Below are positions 62,033-64,000 of a stretch of DNA of 64,000 nt, in pieces. A program made the position numbers and the translations under genes. The notes beneath the pieces were generated by a model. It saw nothing but the letters and a program-made list of their open reading frames with translations. It ran no database searches and was not told the origin of the DNA. The number at the start of each line of letters is the position of its first letter. Position 1 is the first letter of the stretch. Source of the stretch: Callaeas wilsoni (Eukaryota; Chordata; Aves; Passeriformes; Callaeidae); contig VWPU01006287.1 of assembly GCA_013398955.1 (NCBI GenBank), positions 19,009 through 83,008 of the forward strand, written 5' to 3'.

Positions 62033-62561
62033 TGATATGCGGAAAGACTCCACAACTCGAAAATTGTAATAAAGCCTCAGCTTTATTCAGCGCTGTGAAA
62101 AACGCACTTTCCTCTCCTGTTAGGATTTAAAAGTTTTTTAATTAAAAAAAAATAAGGGACAAGACAATAAAGCGAAAGTTACGGCACCGAGCGGCCGGGT
62201 AGTGTCTGTCCTACCAACCGCGCGCCGCGACCGCAGCCCTTATCTCTGTATTTATCTTTTAAAGTAGTACATATGAATTAAACTTCCCAATACGCCTATA
62301 CATATTCATGTCCTATCTCCTCTTCGTATTATATTGCACGCAAAGGTTATTTGCGCATGCGCAGTGCCTCCTGGTGGTCGTGGGCCGGGGTCTTCAGGGA
62401 TGAAGAAGAGTCTTCCTCTCAGGGGCCGGGGTCTTCCTCTCAGTTGAACTTTTTACCTTTCCTTGTCATGCATGCTCTTTAGGCTCTTGGATTCGGCCCG
62501 CGCTATGACCCTAGCTTCAGCCGGTTCAGGGGGTTTGGAGAGCAGGGACCAGGTCAGATCA
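62033..62561 (-). mobile_element. ERV 3' LTR (529 bp)
   Basis: Bounded by imperfect inverted repeats: plus-strand TGATATGCGG at the start and GGTCAGATCA at the end. On minus it reads U3-R-U5: a polypurine tract precedes it (62572-62562), a TATA-like GATAAATACAGAG lies near 62255-62243, AATAAA at 62087-62082 and GCTGAGGCTTTATTAC follow, and it ends TATCA. It carries a palindromic NRF-1-like site at 62352-62363. No internal decay obvious. Confidence 0.75.
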
Positions 62562-62572
62562 CTCTCCTTTTT
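62562..62572 (-). other. Polypurine tract next to the ERV LTR
   Basis: Minus strand AAAAAGGAGAG directly before the U3 start TGATCTGACC, the expected site for plus-strand priming. It supports the LTR border and orientation. Confidence 0.7.
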
Positions 62573-62803
62573 ACAATAAATCTACATCCTCCCATCCTAC
62601 TTCTGACAAGCACCAGCAATAACAAGGGGCTCTGGATGAATCATTCGTTAACCCCCCTTGAACTTTCTTGGATCTTATCTACACGAATTCCTTCCACTCA
62701 AGGATGTATTGTATAACTACATCCACTATTAACAGAACAAACTACAGTCATATTCTTATAGTGAAACCATTTTAACATTATACATTTAACATTCTTTAAT
62801 ATC
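62573..62803 (-). mobile_element. Internal ERV remnant between two LTR copies
   Basis: About 230 bp between the polypurine tract and the second LTR copy. It holds no open frame of useful length and no primer-binding site that I recognise at the LTR border. It may be the 3' end of an env region or flanking sequence; this cannot be decided here. Confidence 0.4.
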
Positions 62804-63127
62804 TGCGGAAAGCCAATATTATAATATATATCTATAACAGCGCTGAGGCACATGGGGGATCGCTCCTCCAAAGACATGGCGCGCCGTCAGCACCACTCAT
62901 CTCTCATCTCCGTATTTATCCCTTAAAGCTTTACATATGCATTAGGTTTCCCAATGGGGCTATACATATTCATGACCTATCCCCACTTCGGATTATAATG
63001 CACTCAAAAATAATTTCCATATGCTCGCACTTGCGCAGTGACTCCTGGTGGTCGTGGGCAGGGGTCTCAAGGTGAAGCAAACGAGTCTTCCTCAGGGTTG
63101 AACTTTTTACTGTATTATTTCCTTTGC
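62804..63127 (-). mobile_element. Second, truncated LTR copy of the same ERV family
   Basis: Parallel to 62038-62468 with shared landmarks in order: TGCGGAAAG, CAGCGCTG, CTCCGTATTTATC, CTATACATATTCATG, TTGCGCAGTG, CTCCTGGTGGTCGTGGGC and GTTGAACTTTTTAC. It is shorter, lacks the AATAAA-containing stretch, and lacks the outer part of U3. It joins the pol fragment directly near GCATGC, around 63127. Confidence 0.75.
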
Positions 63128-64000
63128 ATGCTTGATGTTTTTCCCCGTGAGTTCAGCAGTCTCCATTCCTTCCAAATAGCCCTGTGTGCGTGTACAACTC
63201 CAAATGCATACCTTGAGTCTGTATAGATGTTTATCCTTTTTCCTTCGGCCATTTCTAAGGCACAGGTTAGGGTGATGATTTCGGCCTTCTGTGCAGAAGT
63301 ATCCATCAGTAGAGGTCCTGACTCTGTTATGTCTCGGGAAGTGGTGATGGCATACCCAGCATGTCGTTTGCCACTGATAACGTAGCTGCTCCCATTGGTA
63401 AACCAGGTTTCTACGTTGTCTAAAGGAGTGTCTTTCAAATCTGGGCAACTGGAATACGTAGCTTCAATGGTTTCTAAGCAGTCGTGGTGTATCAGCTCCC
63501 CGTTGTTTCCGCTAAGTAAAGAAGCTGGGTTGACAATGTTAGTTACCACTATCTCCACATTATCTTGTTCCACTATTATAAGTTTGGTACTTTAGGAACC
63601 TTTGTGGGGAGAGCCAGTGTCCGCCTTTCACTTCCAGCACTGCGGACACAGTGTGGGACACCAGCACAGTCATTTTCTGGCCCGAGGTGAATTTGTGTGC
63701 CTCCTGGATGTTTAGTACCACTGCTGCAACGGCCCTGAGGCATCCTGGCCATCCTTTGGCCATAGCGTCTAGCTGCTTAGAAAAGTAAGCAACTGCTCGC
63801 CGATACGGACCCAGATCCTGTGCTAGTATTCCCAAAACAATCCCTTGTTTTTCATGGGAGAAAAGAAAGAACAATTTACTCACATCTGGGAGTCCTAGAG
63901 CTGGAGCTGACATGAGGGCATTCTTTAGCTGATTGAAGGCCCGCGTGGCCTCCTTCATCCACTGGAGGTCTCTGCCGTCCTTTGTAATGAGCTCATATAA
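63115..64000 (-). pseudogene. Decayed gammaretrovirus-like ERV pol (RT connection and RNase H)
   Basis: Read on minus, 64000-63560 encodes the end of RT and the connection (ITKDGRDLQW, RRAVAYFSKQLD, GWPGCLRAVAA), and 63573-63115 encodes RNase H (IYTDSRYAFGVVHAHRA). Both resemble class I (gammaretroviral) pol. The frame breaks near 63575-63590 and again near 63140. The first RNase H catalytic position in the FTDGSS-type motif is Asn (codon 63396-63394), while the Glu in KAEI and the Asp in YTDS are present. Integrase and env are absent: pol ends abruptly at an LTR. The 5' part lies beyond the window. Non-functional. Confidence 0.85.

Noticed and set aside
61490..62053. 187-codon minus-strand frame
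   Set aside because: Falls inside the older LTR and crosses into the ERV LTR; no similarity to a gene.

Overview
The window is vertebrate nuclear DNA, almost certainly from a bird and probably a songbird. CR1 LINE fragments are everywhere, and several solo LTRs resemble the passerine families I know from zebra finch. Coding exons are small, lie in long introns and have clean GT...AG borders. Species and repeat family names rest on recognition, not on a database search.

The one gene I can fully support is MORC2 (plus strand, CDS 8813-57904). I resolved 26 coding exons whose phases all join, giving 3087 nt (1028 residues plus stop). The protein has a GHKL ATPase head with a coiled-coil insertion, a CW zinc finger, a basic Pro/Ser-rich linker, an acidic patch, a chromo-like domain and a C-terminal coiled coil. 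In mammals MORC2 is the chromatin-compacting ATPase that works with the HUSH silencing complex. Residues equivalent to human N39, S87, R252 and W505 are kept, each shifted by +6.

Region by region: 1-3180 has no gene I can name. 3180-8450 is where the divergent lncRNA TUG1 is expected on the minus strand (synteny inference). 7960-9130 is a CpG-island bidirectional promoter with opposed CCAAT boxes, an E-box, a GC box and a 17-copy CCGCA microsatellite. 8813-57904 is MORC2, with introns holding CR1 fragments, at least four LTRs (one split by a CR1) and short tandem duplications. 57905 to about 58730 is the 3' UTR. 58740-60960 is apparently empty. 60965-64000 is a nest of LTR elements: an older LTR interrupted by a minus-strand gammaretrovirus-like (class I) ERV, with a polypurine tract, two related LTR copies and a decayed pol fragment running off the window.

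The points most worth a second look are an 81-nt stop-free in-frame intron inside the MORC2 ATPase head, a possible truncated MORC2 C-terminus through intronic polyadenylation, the promoter microsatellite, and the rearranged ERV, whose RNase H has lost a catalytic Asp. I found no convincing new biological system; the window is an ordinary conserved gene with bird-specific repeats. Plainly unsupported reading frames were left out.
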